A stretch of DNA of 18,827 bases, taken from NCBI GenBank assembly GCA_964516515.1, contig CAZEYA010000061.1:1-18827 (forward strand), in the 5' to 3' direction. Below the pieces are notes generated by a model. It ran no database searches. It had not been told where the DNA came from and saw only the letters and a list, made by a program, of their open reading frames with translations. Below, piece by piece: positions 1-6,795 of the stretch. How positions within the stretch are numbered: position 1 is the stretch's first letter; each line of letters opens with the position of its first letter. This DNA comes from JANNOG01 sp964516515. Its GTDB lineage: Bacteria > Actinomycetota > Actinomycetes > Actinomycetales > JBBAYJ01. Position numbers and translations under genes: made by a program.

Positions 1-744
1 GCGCAGGCCGGCTGTGACCGCTCCCGCAGTCAAGGGCTCGACGCCGATGGGTATCGGGAACATCGCGCGAGCCCACGGCGGCAGGCTGCCCACGGCCAGG
101 GCTCCCAATGCGGTCCAGCCCAGCCTGGCGGGGGTGAGCAGTTCCACGGAAGGCGGCAGCGGTGCCGCAAGCAGGGTAGCGACGGCATCGCAGGCCGGTG
201 GCGTCAGCCGCAGCGACGGCCGGATAGCCGCGAAGTAGGCCGCAAGCTCGGCCCGGTCCTGCGGCAGGTCCCGTGCCTGCAAGCCCACCAGCTCGCCGAA
301 GCGAACCTGCTCTGCGACGAACGTGTCCTGCTCGGCCGCGCTCAGCCGCAACCCGGCCCGCACGGACACGTCGAGGAACGAATCGACGAGGCAGCAGTGG
401 ACCCACGCCAGCAGCTCCGGCTCGTCCAGCCTGCGGGTTCGCCCTGTCTGCGGGTCGGTGAACTCGTGCCGGTGACCGCGACGTACCCCGGCCGCTGCGG
501 CGGCGACGGTGGCGCTGTCCCCGAACGTCGCCAGCGCCACGAAGTCCGCGGTGCGGGTGAGCCGCGACCAGGGCTGGGCCGCCCACCGCGAGTGCGCCTG
601 GAATCCGCTGACCACCACGGGATGCAGCGCCTGCTGCAGCATCGCCCGCATCCCTGCGACGAAGGTCGCGGGTTCACCGATGACTCGCCACGTGATGCTG
701 GATGGGCCGAACAGACCGGGATCACCGGAGGGGGGAGCAGTCAC
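1..744 (-). CDS. MpaB/DUF2236-family oxygenase-like protein (3' end outside window)
   Basis: An open frame of 248 codons runs leftward off the window edge without a stop. The N-terminus reads DPGLFGPSSITWRV, followed by LQQALHPVVVSGFQAHSRW, PWSRLTRTADFVALATFG and LLAWVHCCLVDSFLD. This is the arrangement I know from the bacterial MpaB/rubber-oxygenase (DUF2236) family. Conserved histidines are visible at about residues 41 (ALHP), 51 and 116 (WVH); in latex-clearing protein relatives such histidines are linked to a haem centre. Substrate is unknown. The start is uncertain: GTG at 744 gives the best-fitting N-terminus, with in-frame GTG codons also at 750 and 780, and no clear Shine-Dalgarno. 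It is divergent from the ParA-like gene. Family confidence is good; function is open. Confidence 0.8.
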   Translation of the reverse strand, partial: MTAPPSGDPGLFGPSSITWRVIGEPATFVAGMRAMLQQALHPVVVSGFQAHSRWAAQPWSRLTRTADFVALATFGDSATVAAAAAGVRRGHRHEFTDPQTGRTRRLDEPELLAWVHCCLVDSFLDVSVRAGLRLSAAEQDTFVAEQVRFGELVGLQARDLPQDRAELAAYFAAIRPSLRLTPPACDAVATLLAAPLPPSVELLTPARLGWTALGALAVGSLPPWARAMFPIPIGVEPLTAGAVTAGLR

Positions 745-800
745 AGCCACCAGGATGCGTTGTCCACTGCGTCGGCGCACAGCGGGGGTCGGCAGCGAGC

Positions 801-806
801 GGGAGG
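801..806 (+). promoter_or_regulatory. Ribosome binding site deciding the ParA start
   Basis: GGGAGG lies 8 nt before GTG at 815. It supports this start over a much longer upstream extension of the frame, which would run through the divergent oxygenase gene. Confidence 0.7.
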
Positions 807-814
807 ATGGTGAT

Positions 815-1576
815 GTGGCACGGGTGTTGGCGATCGCCAATCAGAAGGGCGGGGTGGCGAAGACGACGACGGTCGCAGCCCTCGGCGCTGCGCTTCGTCA
901 GTTGGACCGGCGGGTGCTGCTGGTGGACCTGGACGCGCAGGCCTGCCTGACGTTCGCGCTCGGCGTGGACACCGACCGGATCGCGGCAACGGTCGCCGAT
1001 GTGCTGCTCACGGGGATGGATCCGGCGGCCGTCACCGTGACCACTGCGGAGGGTATGGATCTGTTGCCGGCAGATGAGTCCCTGGCAGGCGTGGACGCCG
1101 CGCTGCTGCATCGGAGCAACCGTGACCACGTCCTGGGGCGGGCGTTGCAGGGGCTCCGCGTGGCCTACGACGACATCATCATCGACTGCTCGCCGTCCTT
1201 GGGTCTGCTGACCCTCAATGCCCTCGCCGCCGCCGACGAGCTGATCATTCCAATGACGGCCGAGATGCTCGGCCACCGCGCCGTGGGGCAGATCCTCGAC
1301 ACCGCGGCCGATGTCCGGGAACTGCTCAACCCGAGGCTGCGCGTCCTGGGTGTGCTACCGACGATGGTCGACGCCCGGACTGCCCACGCCCGAGACATCA
1401 TCTCCGACGTGGCGACCCGCTATGGCGTCCCCCTACTACCCGTTATACCGCGCTCCGTACGTGTCGGCGAGGCCCCCGCAAGAGGTCGCAGTGTGCTGGC
1501 GGCCTCACCCCGGACCAAGGTCGCCGCGGCCTACCGCGAGCTGGCGGCAGTACTCACCGGGGACGCCGCGGTCTGA
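815..1576 (+). CDS. ParA/Soj-family ATPase (orphan)
   Basis: A 253-aa deviant-Walker-A ATPase of the ParA/MinD class, starting at GTG 815 with its own ribosome site. The P-loop at residues 11-19 is KGGVAKTTT with the signature Lys11 and Lys16; the usual second glycine (KGGxGKT) is Ala15. The A' motif is VLLVDLDAQACLT (about 34-46) and Walker B is IIIDCSPSLG (121-130, Asp124). The C-terminal segment PRSVRVGEAPARGRSVL resembles Soj-type proteins. No parB and no consensus parS was seen nearby, so chromosome partition by the usual pair is not supported here. The position next to the DEAD-box helicase matches the Rv3213c-type ParA-related protein. It converges on the helicase gene with only 3 bp between stop codons. 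Confidence 0.9.
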   Translation: MARVLAIANQKGGVAKTTTVAALGAALRQLDRRVLLVDLDAQACLTFALGVDTDRIAATVADVLLTGMDPAAVTVTTAEGMDLLPADESLAGVDAALLHRSNRDHVLGRALQGLRVAYDDIIIDCSPSLGLLTLNALAAADELIIPMTAEMLGHRAVGQILDTAADVRELLNPRLRVLGVLPTMVDARTAHARDIISDVATRYGVPLLPVIPRSVRVGEAPARGRSVLAASPRTKVAAAYRELAAVLTGDAAV

Positions 1577-1579
1577 GGG

Positions 1580-3187
1580 TCAGGCGCCGCCCTCGCTGAC
1601 CGGGTCCAGGCCGACAGCGCCACCGGTGCGGCGACGGCGGCGGCGTCGCCCCGGTGGACCCCCGCCACCGACCGTGCCACCGACCGTGCCACCGAGTGCA
1701 CCGCCCACCGAGACGTTGTCCGCGGCCCTGGCGGCGGGCGCGGCTGCGTCGTTGCCCGCTGCCTCGCTCGATATCCGCTTGACCCGGGTGCGGGTGCGGG
1801 ACCGCCCGGCCGATTCCCCTTCGCCGCCTGCAGTAGGGGTATCGCGTCGTCGATCCGTGTCCGGAGCACCGGCCCGCCGGGTTCGCCCCTTTGGACGGCC
1901 TGACCGAGCAGGTCCCTCCACGTCCTCCCGGGTCTCGGCAGACAGACCCGCCCGGGTCCGTGACGCGCGCGGCAGCCGCCCGGTCGTTCCTGCCGGGATG
2001 GACAACTCGGTGTAGAGGTTGACCGACGTCGAATAGGTCTCCTCCGGCTCGCCCAGGCCCAGGTCGAGCTCCCGGTCGATGATCGACCATCGGACCATGT
2101 CCGCCCAGTCCACGAAGGTGACGGCCGTTCCGGTGGCTCCCGCCCGGCCGGTGCGCCCGATGCGGTGCAGGTAGGCGCGCGAGTCGTCCGGGCACTCGTA
2201 GTTGACGACGTGAGTCACTTCTTCGACGTCGATGCCGCGCGCCGCCACTTCGGTGGCCACCAGTACGTCGACCTTGCCGTTGCGGAAGGCGCGCAGGGCC
2301 TGTTCGCGTGCTCCCTGGCCCAGATCGCCATGGATGGCCGCGGCAGCAAAGCCGCGGTCGGTCAGGTCATCGGCGATCCCACTCGCGCTGCGCCTGGTTC
2401 GGGTGAAGACCATGGTCAGACCGCGCCCCTCGGCCTGCAGCAGCCGTGCCAGAACCTCGATCTTGTCCATCGAGTGACACCGGTAGGCCCACTGGGTGGT
2501 GGCGGTCACGGTAGCGCCGCTGTCGGTGGGGTCCGAGGCCCGGATGTGGGTCGGGTGGTGCATGTACTGTCTGCCCAGGCTCACCACTGCGGACGGCATC
2601 GTCGCCGAGAACAGCATGGTCTGCCGGCCCTCGGGGGTGCGCTTCAGCAGCTTCTCGACGTCGGGCAGGAAACCCAGGTCGAGCATCTCGTCGGCCTCGT
2701 CGAGCACGACGATCCGAGCATGCGCGAGGTCCAGCGAACCGGACCCGCTGAGGTCCACCAGGCGCCCCGGGGTGCCAACCACCACTTCGACGCCGTTACG
2801 CAGCATCTCCAGTTGGGGCTCGTAGGCCCGGCCCCCGAAGATGGTCGCGACGCGGACCGCTCGCTTTTTGGCCGCCAGCGTCAGGTCACCGGCGACCTGC
2901 AGCGCCAGTTCCCTGGTCGGCACGACGACCAGGGCCTGGGGTGCCCCGGGCAGCGCCAAGTCCTCCCAACCGGGTTCGCCCGGACCGACCACCCGCTGAA
3001 CGACGGGGATGCCGAACCCGAGGGTCTTGCCGGTGCCCGTCTTGGCCTGCCCGATGATGTCGTTGCCGGACAGCGCAACGGGCAGTGTCATGGCCTGGAT
3101 CGGGAACGGTGAGGTGATGCCCGCCCCCGCGAGGGCGGCGCATATCTGGTCTTGGACGCCGTAGTCGGCGAAAGTCTCATCTGTCAC
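1580..3187 (-). CDS. rhlE: DEAD-box ATP-dependent RNA helicase (RhlE-like)
   Basis: A 535-aa SF2 RNA helicase that remodels RNA duplexes or RNPs using ATP. Motifs in order: Q motif (FADYG at 6-10, PFPIQ with Gln31), Walker A AKTGTGKT (48-55), PTRELA (90-95), TPGR (139-142), DEAD (163-166), SAT (194-196), TEVAARGID (312-320) and HRIGRTGRAG (341-350). After about residue 400 the protein becomes an Arg/Gly/Ala-rich tail with GGTV repeats and a run of seven arginines (514-520), probably an RNA-binding disordered tail. GTG 3187 was chosen because the family N-terminus begins there (TDETFADYGV); a TTG at 3229 would extend it by 14 residues. The symbol rests on synteny with Rv3211; DeaD/CshA-type naming is also possible. 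It is divergent from the ferritin-like gene. Confidence 0.93.
   Translation of the reverse strand: MTDETFADYGVQDQICAALAGAGITSPFPIQAMTLPVALSGNDIIGQAKTGTGKTLGFGIPVVQRVVGPGEPGWEDLALPGAPQALVVVPTRELALQVAGDLTLAAKKRAVRVATIFGGRAYEPQLEMLRNGVEVVVGTPGRLVDLSGSGSLDLAHARIVVLDEADEMLDLGFLPDVEKLLKRTPEGRQTMLFSATMPSAVVSLGRQYMHHPTHIRASDPTDSGATVTATTQWAYRCHSMDKIEVLARLLQAEGRGLTMVFTRTRRSASGIADDLTDRGFAAAAIHGDLGQGAREQALRAFRNGKVDVLVATEVAARGIDVEEVTHVVNYECPDDSRAYLHRIGRTGRAGATGTAVTFVDWADMVRWSIIDRELDLGLGEPEETYSTSVNLYTELSIPAGTTGRLPRASRTRAGLSAETREDVEGPARSGRPKGRTRRAGAPDTDRRRDTPTAGGEGESAGRSRTRTRVKRISSEAAGNDAAAPAARAADNVSVGGALGGTVGGTVGGGGPPGRRRRRRRTGGAVGLDPVSEGGA
1667..1690. repeat. 12-bp tandem repeat in helicase tail
   Basis: ACCGACCGTGCC occurs twice in perfect tandem (1667-1678 and 1679-1690), followed by a partial third copy. 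Read on the minus strand it encodes GGTV-GGTV in the glycine-rich tail of the DEAD-box helicase, in frame. Confidence 0.85.
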
Positions 3188-3196
3188 TGTGACTCC

Positions 3197-3202
3197 AGCG
3201 TA
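3197..3202 (-). promoter_or_regulatory. Candidate -10 box of the helicase gene
   Basis: The minus strand reads TACGCT (TANNNT type) 9 nt before GTG 3187. A GGAG lies between box and start with 5 nt spacing, so either a very short leader or an upstream promoter with a ribosome site is possible. No clear -35 element. Confidence 0.3.
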
Positions 3203-3217
3203 CGGGGTCGGGGGACG

Positions 3218-3238
3218 TAGGCTGCGCAACTGTGGAGG
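3218..3238 (+). promoter_or_regulatory. Candidate -10 box and ribosome site of the ferritin-like gene
   Basis: TAGGCT at 3218-3223 fits TANNNT. GGAGG at 3234-3238 is 4 nt before the TTG at 3243 and is the reason that start was chosen. The two together would give a short leader of roughly a dozen nucleotides. Confidence 0.4.
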
Positions 3239-3242
3239 ACTG

Positions 3243-3893
3243 TTGACTGAGCACGTCGTCGACCTGCTCGGAGTGCTGGCCTACACCGAGCTGACGGCCT
3301 TCTCACGATTGGCGGCTGATGCCGAGCACGCGCCGGCGCTCGCCGAGCGGATGGCCATGGCCGACCTGGCCGCCGGCCAGTACCGGCACTTCCACCTGCT
3401 GACGGCGCGCATCGTCGAACTGGGTGCCCGGCCACAGGACGCCATGGCGCCCTATGTCGCCTCGGTCGACGCTTACCACGACCGGACCAGGCCCAACGGC
3501 TGGCCGGAACGGTTGGTCAAGGCCTATGTCGGGGACGAGATCAACTCGGACTTCTATCGGGAGCTGGCGATACACGTCGACTCCGCCACCGCCGCTCTCG
3601 TGGAGGAGGTGGTGACGGATTCGGCCGGACTGGATGTCATCGCCCAGCTGATCCGATCCGCCGTGGAGGCGGATCCGCGCCTTGCGGGGCGACTGGCTCT
3701 CTGGGCACGAAGACTGGTGGGCGAAGCGCTGTCCCAGGCGCAGCGCATCGTCATCGATCGGGACGCCCTTGCTGTGCTGCTGGTCGGGGACTTGGATCTG
3801 CCGGCTGACGACCTCAACCGGATGACCCGAGTGCTGGGCAGACTGACGGACAGGCACACCGACAGGCTCCGGGTCCTGGGCTTGGCGCCGTAG
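3243..3893 (+). CDS. Ferritin-like fold protein (MiaE-like domain family)
   Basis: A 216-aa, mostly helical protein of the actinobacterial ferritin-like family found beside the DEAD-box helicase (Rv3210c-type). Recognisable blocks are VLAYTELTAFSRLA (11-24), LAAGQYRHFHLL (42-53), LVKAYVGDEINSDFYRELA (91-109) and LALWARRLVGEALSQAQR (151-168). A canonical di-iron site needs Glu, ExxH, Glu and ExxH on four helices. Here Glu16, Glu107 and Glu161 are in suitable places, but helix 2 shows Q46-x-x-H49 and helix 4 shows E161-x-x-S164, so the site looks incomplete. A hydroxylase activity should not be assumed. The TTG start follows GGAGG; an in-frame extension upstream to 3189 would overlap the helicase promoter region. 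Substrate and role are unknown. Confidence 0.75.
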   Translation: MTEHVVDLLGVLAYTELTAFSRLAADAEHAPALAERMAMADLAAGQYRHFHLLTARIVELGARPQDAMAPYVASVDAYHDRTRPNGWPERLVKAYVGDEINSDFYRELAIHVDSATAALVEEVVTDSAGLDVIAQLIRSAVEADPRLAGRLALWARRLVGEALSQAQRIVIDRDALAVLLVGDLDLPADDLNRMTRVLGRLTDRHTDRLRVLGLAP

Positions 3894-3913
3894 GACCCGG
3901 AGCCTTCCGGGTC
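3894..3913. terminator. Hairpin between convergent genes
   Basis: GACCCGGA (3894-3901) and TCCGGGTC (3906-3913) form a perfect 8-bp stem with a GCCT loop. It fills the 23-bp gap between the stops of the ferritin-like gene (ends 3893) and the leftward GlsB-like gene (ends 3917). There is no T-run, as is common for actinomycete terminators, and it could serve both directions. Confidence 0.6.
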
Positions 3914-3916
3914 GAG

Positions 3917-4186
3917 TCAGACCCGGCTGCGGCGGGTGGCGCCAGCGACGATCGCGACACCGATGACGGCGACGATGATCTGGATGAGCAGCTCCAGGAA
4001 GTCGAAGCCACCGTCGCCTCCCACCCCGAGAGCGTTGGCGATAAGGGTACCGATGATCGCGGACACGATGCCGACCACGATGGTGAGCAACCAGCCGATG
4101 GACTGCTTGCCGGGGAGCACTAGCCTGGCGAGAGCGCCAATGATAGCGCCGACTATGATCGCGCTGAGGATTCCTGCGACTGTCAT
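3917..4186 (-). CDS. GlsB/YeaQ/YmgE-family small membrane protein (copy 1)
   Basis: An 89-aa hydrophobic protein with three predicted membrane segments (about residues 4-24, 28-50 and 61-83), Gly-rich helices and a basic C-terminus (TRRSRV). Hallmarks of the family are GALARLVLPGKQSIGWLLTI and the following IVVGIVSAIIGTLIA. These proteins are called transglycosylase-associated or stress-related membrane proteins; their biochemical role is not settled. ATG at 4186 has no Shine-Dalgarno and lies directly after a hairpin plus T-run. It is a clear paralogue of the gene immediately upstream (4244-4510), sharing the LLTIVVGI core and the same segment layout. Confidence 0.88.
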   Translation of the reverse strand: MTVAGILSAIIVGAIIGALARLVLPGKQSIGWLLTIVVGIVSAIIGTLIANALGVGGDGGFDFLELLIQIIVAVIGVAIVAGATRRSRV

Positions 4187-4190
4187 GGTT

Positions 4191-4222
4191 AAAAGACTGG
4201 CGGCAAGCCGAGCTTGCTGCCA
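4191..4222 (-). terminator. Intrinsic terminator or attenuator between the two GlsB-like genes
   Basis: On the minus strand TGGCAGCAAGC pairs with GCTTGCCGCCA (11 positions, one G-T wobble) around a 3-nt loop (hairpin 4198-4222), followed after CAG-like residues by TCTTTT (4191-4196). This is the classic hairpin plus T-run form, rare in such GC-rich DNA. It sits 21 bp past the stop of copy 2 and 4-11 nt before the ATG of copy 1, so it may reduce read-through into copy 1 or act in its leader. Confidence 0.6.
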
Positions 4223-4243
4223 CTTGAAACGTGTCGAGTCGCG

Positions 4244-4510
4244 TCAGCGCGGCCGAGACCGCGTCAAGCCACTGAGAACCGTCACCCCGAATGCGGCCAC
4301 CAGCACCTGAACCCCAAGCTCAGGCCAGCTGAATCCGTCGGTGTTGATTCCGACCGCCCCCGCCAGCAGGCTCCCCAGCAGCGCCGCCAGAATGCCGACG
4401 ACGATCGTCAGCAGACAGCCGATGCGCTGTCGCCCCGGCACCAGCAGCCGCCCGAGCGCCCCGATGACCAAGCCCACCACTATCGCGCTGAGGAATCCGT
4501 CGACATCCAA
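4244..4510 (-). CDS. GlsB/YeaQ/YmgE-family small membrane protein (copy 2)
   Basis: An 88-aa three-segment membrane protein and paralogue of the neighbouring copy. The conserved stretch GALGRLLVPGRQRIG is followed by a second segment starting LLTIVVGILAALLG; the third segment is more divergent (VQVLVAAFGVTVLSG). TTG at 4510 is the only plausible start, because a stop codon lies a few codons upstream in frame and the first downstream residues are needed for the family N-terminus. AAAGGG about 11 nt upstream is a weak ribosome site. It lies 45 bp after the DUF3107 gene and is probably co-transcribed with tetR and DUF3107. A tandem duplication is the simplest origin for the pair. Confidence 0.85.
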   Translation of the reverse strand: MDVDGFLSAIVVGLVIGALGRLLVPGRQRIGCLLTIVVGILAALLGSLLAGAVGINTDGFSWPELGVQVLVAAFGVTVLSGLTRSRPR

Positions 4511-4555
4511 CGACGCTCACACCCTTTCGACGCTCGGCCCCTGGTCGCGGTGCCG

Positions 4556-4786
4556 TCAGGCTGCGGTGGTGCCGAATCCGACCCGTCGGCTCTCGGCCGC
4601 GCCGGTCTCGACGTAGGCCAGCGCCTCGACCGGGACGTGGACCGAGCGGCCTCGTTCGTCGCTCAGCGTCAGTACCCGCCCGCCGCTGACGGCCTCGGCC
4701 ACCAGTTTCGCCACAGCATCGGACGTCAGCGTCGACTCGACGACGATCTCGCGGGGGGTGTTGCGCACACCGATCTTGATCTCCAC
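4556..4786 (-). CDS. DUF3107 family small protein
   Basis: A 76-aa protein beginning MEIKIGVRNTPREIVVES and ending ESRRVGFGTTAA, the pattern of actinobacterial DUF3107 (Rv3208A/TB9.4 type). The family is a small soluble alpha/beta protein of unknown biochemical function, usually found directly after a TetR regulator gene, as here. GTG 4786 is the start; no Shine-Dalgarno precedes it, but TAGCCT lies exactly 7 nt upstream, suggesting an additional leaderless transcript besides read-through from tetR. The gap to the tetR stop is 10 bp. The middle (about 20-60) fits an alternating helix and strand pattern with no Cys and no obvious catalytic cluster. Confidence 0.9.
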   Translation of the reverse strand: MEIKIGVRNTPREIVVESTLTSDAVAKLVAEAVSGGRVLTLSDERGRSVHVPVEALAYVETGAAESRRVGFGTTAA

Positions 4787-4793
4787 GGCGTAC

Positions 4794-4799
4794 AGGCTA
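4794..4799 (-). promoter_or_regulatory. Candidate leaderless -10 box of the DUF3107 gene
   Basis: The minus strand reads TAGCCT followed by 7 nt and GTG 4786. Its first three bases are also the TAG stop codon of tetR. No recognisable -35 was seen, which is common in actinomycetes. Confidence 0.4.
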
Positions 4800-5441
4800 T
4801 CCCGAGGCGCCGACGTGCCCGTGTGCGGGGAAACCCCGGACCCCCCGCCAGGACAGCGTGGCCACCAAGCGGGCGGCGTCGGCTCGCGGGATGGGGCGCC
4901 CCGCTGTCAGCCAGGCCCGCGCCGAGACCTGCGCCTGCCCGACCAGTGCCGCGCCGAGCAGTGTGGCCTCCGCAATGCTCAGTCCGGTCGCGGTCTCGAT
5001 GACGTCGGCGATCGGTGCCGCGCACAGGTCCGTGGTCCGCGCCAGCCGTTCCCGGACGCGCTCGTCGCCGATCAGATCGGACTCGAAGACGAGGCGGTAG
5101 GCGCCGTCGCGGCGATCGACGAACTCGAAGAAGGCCGAGGTGACCGCCTCGACGCGTTCCCGGTTGCTATCGGTTGAGGCCAGCGCGGTGCGGACTGTCG
5201 ACGCCATCTCGGCCAACTGCTCGTCCAGCAGCGCCAGATACAACTCCAGCTTGCCCTCGAAGTGCTGGTACAGCACAGGCTTCGATACTCCCGCCCGGTC
5301 GGCGACGTCGCCCATCGACGAGGCGTGGTACCCCGTCTCGACGAAGACCTCGAGCGCGGCGCTCAACAGTTGCTGACGGCGGGCCGGGCGCGCCAGCCGT
5401 CCGGCATCCGTCGTGGCCACCTCTGGCTCGACTCGGGTCAT
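4797..5441 (-). CDS. TetR-family transcriptional regulator
   Basis: A 214-aa one-component repressor. The N-terminal DNA-binding domain (about 20-75) contains RRQQLLSAALEVFVETGYHA, then SSMGDVADRAGVSKPVLYQHF with the recognition helix and the usual tyrosine/His-Phe ending, then a variable ligand domain (VFESDLIGDERVRERLA). The ligand is unknown. Synteny places it as the Rv3208-type regulator upstream of DUF3107 and divergent from moeZ with a 141-bp gap. ATG 5441 has no Shine-Dalgarno, but TATCGT lies 8 nt upstream, so a leaderless transcript is likely. I did not find a convincing operator palindrome in the intergenic region. Confidence 0.92.
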   Translation of the reverse strand: MTRVEPEVATTDAGRLARPARRQQLLSAALEVFVETGYHASSMGDVADRAGVSKPVLYQHFEGKLELYLALLDEQLAEMASTVRTALASTDSNRERVEAVTSAFFEFVDRRDGAYRLVFESDLIGDERVRERLARTTDLCAAPIADVIETATGLSIAEATLLGAALVGQAQVSARAWLTAGRPIPRADAARLVATLSWRGVRGFPAHGHVGASG

Positions 5442-5449
5442 GGGAGGCG

Positions 5450-5455
5450 ACGATA
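5450..5455 (-). promoter_or_regulatory. Candidate leaderless -10 box of tetR
   Basis: The minus strand reads TATCGT, then 8 nt, then ATG 5441, with no ribosome site between. Fits TANNNT. Confidence 0.45.
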
Positions 5456-5571
5456 GCCGCGAGCGATCACCGAGGCGGGGCTACCCAGGGCGTGGCGCTT
5501 CGGCCGCAGGCCATGGAACACCGCGGCCGCCGGTTCGGTTGGAGTGCATGCAGCTTGTCGCCCTGCTCGCC

Positions 5572-5576
5572 GGAGG
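5572..5576 (+). promoter_or_regulatory. Ribosome binding site of moeZ
   Basis: GGAGG lies 6 nt before GTG 5583 and selects this start over an ATG at 5544 that would add 13 residues outside the family pattern. No clear TANNNT box was seen in the 141-bp gap to tetR. Confidence 0.7.
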
Positions 5577-5582
5577 TTCACC

Positions 5583-6785
5583 GTGTCGTTGCCCCCCCTC
5601 GTCGAACCCGCTGCCGAGTTGTCGGTGGCCGAGGTCCGCCGCTACTCCCGGCATCTGATCATCCCGGACGTCGCGATGGCGGGGCAGAAGCGGCTGAAGA
5701 ACGCCAAGGTGCTCGTCGTAGGCGCCGGCGGCCTGGGCAGTCCGGCGCTGCTCTACCTGGCCGCCGCGGGTGTCGGCACCCTCGGCATCGTCGATTTCGA
5801 CGTCGTCGAGGAGTCCAATCTGCAGCGTCAAGTGATCCACGGTGTCTCCGACGTCGGGCGGTCGAAGGCCGCGAGCGCCCGCGACTCCATCCTCGAGATC
5901 AACCCGCTGGTAGAGGTCCGACTGCACACCGAGCGGCTGGACTCCTCCAACGCGCTGGGCATCTTCGCGGGCTACGACCTGGTGCTCGACGGCACGGACA
6001 ACTTCGCGACCCGCTACCTGGTCAATGACGCCTGCATCCTGCTCGGCATTCCCTACGTCTGGGGGTCCATCTACCGGTTCGAGGGGCAGGTCAGCGTGTT
6101 CTGGGCGGTCCCTCCCGTCGGGCCCGACGGGACGGCCGTGCAGGGCGTGCAGTACCGCGACCTCTATCCCGAACCCCCGCCGCCGGGCATGGTGCCCAGC
6201 TGCGCCGAGGGCGGTGTGCTGGGCGTGCTCTGCGCCGCCATCGGGTCGGTCATGGTCACCGAGGCGATCAAGCTGATCACGGGCATCGGGGACCCGTTGC
6301 TCGGCCGACTGCTGATCTTCGATGCGCTGGAGATGTCCTGGCGCGAGGTCCGCGTCCGCAAGGACCCGGCGGGCGAGACCATCACCGGCCTGATTGATTA
6401 CGACGAGTTCTGCGGTGCGATCAGCACCGACGCCGCGGATGCGGCTCGTGAGTCGACGATCGGCGCTCGCGACCTGGCGGTGATGCTCGCAGCGAGGGAG
6501 CGGGGCGAGGACGATTTCGTGCTCATCGACGTCCGCGAGCCCGCGGAGTTCGAGATCGTGTCGATCCCGGGTGCTGTGCTCGTGCCGAAGGGCCGCTTCG
6601 AGTCCGGTGAGGCGCTGGGCGAGTTGCCGGCGGACAAGCGCGTCGTCCTGCATTGCAAGTCCGGTGCCCGGTCGGCCGAGGTGCTGGCCATCCTCAAGGG
6701 GGCCGGTTTCGCCGACGCGGTCCACGTCGGTGGCGGGGTGCTGGCGTGGGTCAGCCAGGTGGAGCCTGACAAGGCCTCGTACTGA
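5583..6785 (+). CDS. moeZ: MoeZ: adenylyltransferase/sulfurtransferase (MoeB + rhodanese)
   Basis: A 400-aa cytoplasmic enzyme that adenylates the C-terminal glycine of ubiquitin-like sulfur carriers and then transfers sulfur to form a thiocarboxylate. In mycobacteria the MoeZ partners include MoaD-type and CysO carriers, linking it to molybdopterin and cysteine synthesis. The E1-like domain (about 15-270) shows RYSRHLIIPD, nucleotide loop GAGGLG (47-52), DFD (71-73), NLQRQ (79-83), DGTDNF (136-141) and SCAEGGVLGVLC (206-217). The rhodanese domain (about 290-400) has LIDVREP and the active loop CKSGARS with Cys358. No CxxC zinc pairs are visible, unlike E. coli MoeB. Length matches the family. 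No sulfur-carrier gene is adjacent in this window. Confidence 0.96.
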   Translation: MSLPPLVEPAAELSVAEVRRYSRHLIIPDVAMAGQKRLKNAKVLVVGAGGLGSPALLYLAAAGVGTLGIVDFDVVEESNLQRQVIHGVSDVGRSKAASARDSILEINPLVEVRLHTERLDSSNALGIFAGYDLVLDGTDNFATRYLVNDACILLGIPYVWGSIYRFEGQVSVFWAVPPVGPDGTAVQGVQYRDLYPEPPPPGMVPSCAEGGVLGVLCAAIGSVMVTEAIKLITGIGDPLLGRLLIFDALEMSWREVRVRKDPAGETITGLIDYDEFCGAISTDAADAARESTIGARDLAVMLAARERGEDDFVLIDVREPAEFEIVSIPGAVLVPKGRFESGEALGELPADKRVVLHCKSGARSAEVLAILKGAGFADAVHVGGGVLAWVSQVEPDKASY

Positions 6786-6795
6786 GAGTTCTCAG
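6782..6795. terminator. Small palindrome at convergent stops of moeZ and the toast-rack gene
   Basis: CTGAG-AGTT-CTCAG spans both stop codons (moeZ ends 6785, opposite gene ends 6792). The 5-bp stem is short and there is no T-run, so terminator function is only possible. Confidence 0.3.

Noticed and set aside
509..814. Longer N-terminal extension of the ParA protein
   Set aside because: It would overlap the divergent oxygenase gene and has no family support; GTG 815 has a ribosome site and the family N-terminus.
2165..3112. 315-codon plus-strand frame opposite the DEAD-box helicase
   Set aside because: The minus strand has all DEAD-box motifs in order; this one has none.
3201..3219. TACG...CGTA inverted arms between the helicase and ferritin-like genes
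   Set aside because: Four-base arms are too short to support an operator call.
5454..5483. TAGCC...GGCTA inverted arms between tetR and moeZ as a TetR operator
   Set aside because: Only five matching bases with a 20-nt spacer; this arises easily by chance in GC-rich DNA.
5481..6725. 414-codon minus-strand frame opposite moeZ
   Set aside because: moeZ has full domain support on the plus strand; this product has no recognisable motif and a shadow-like composition.
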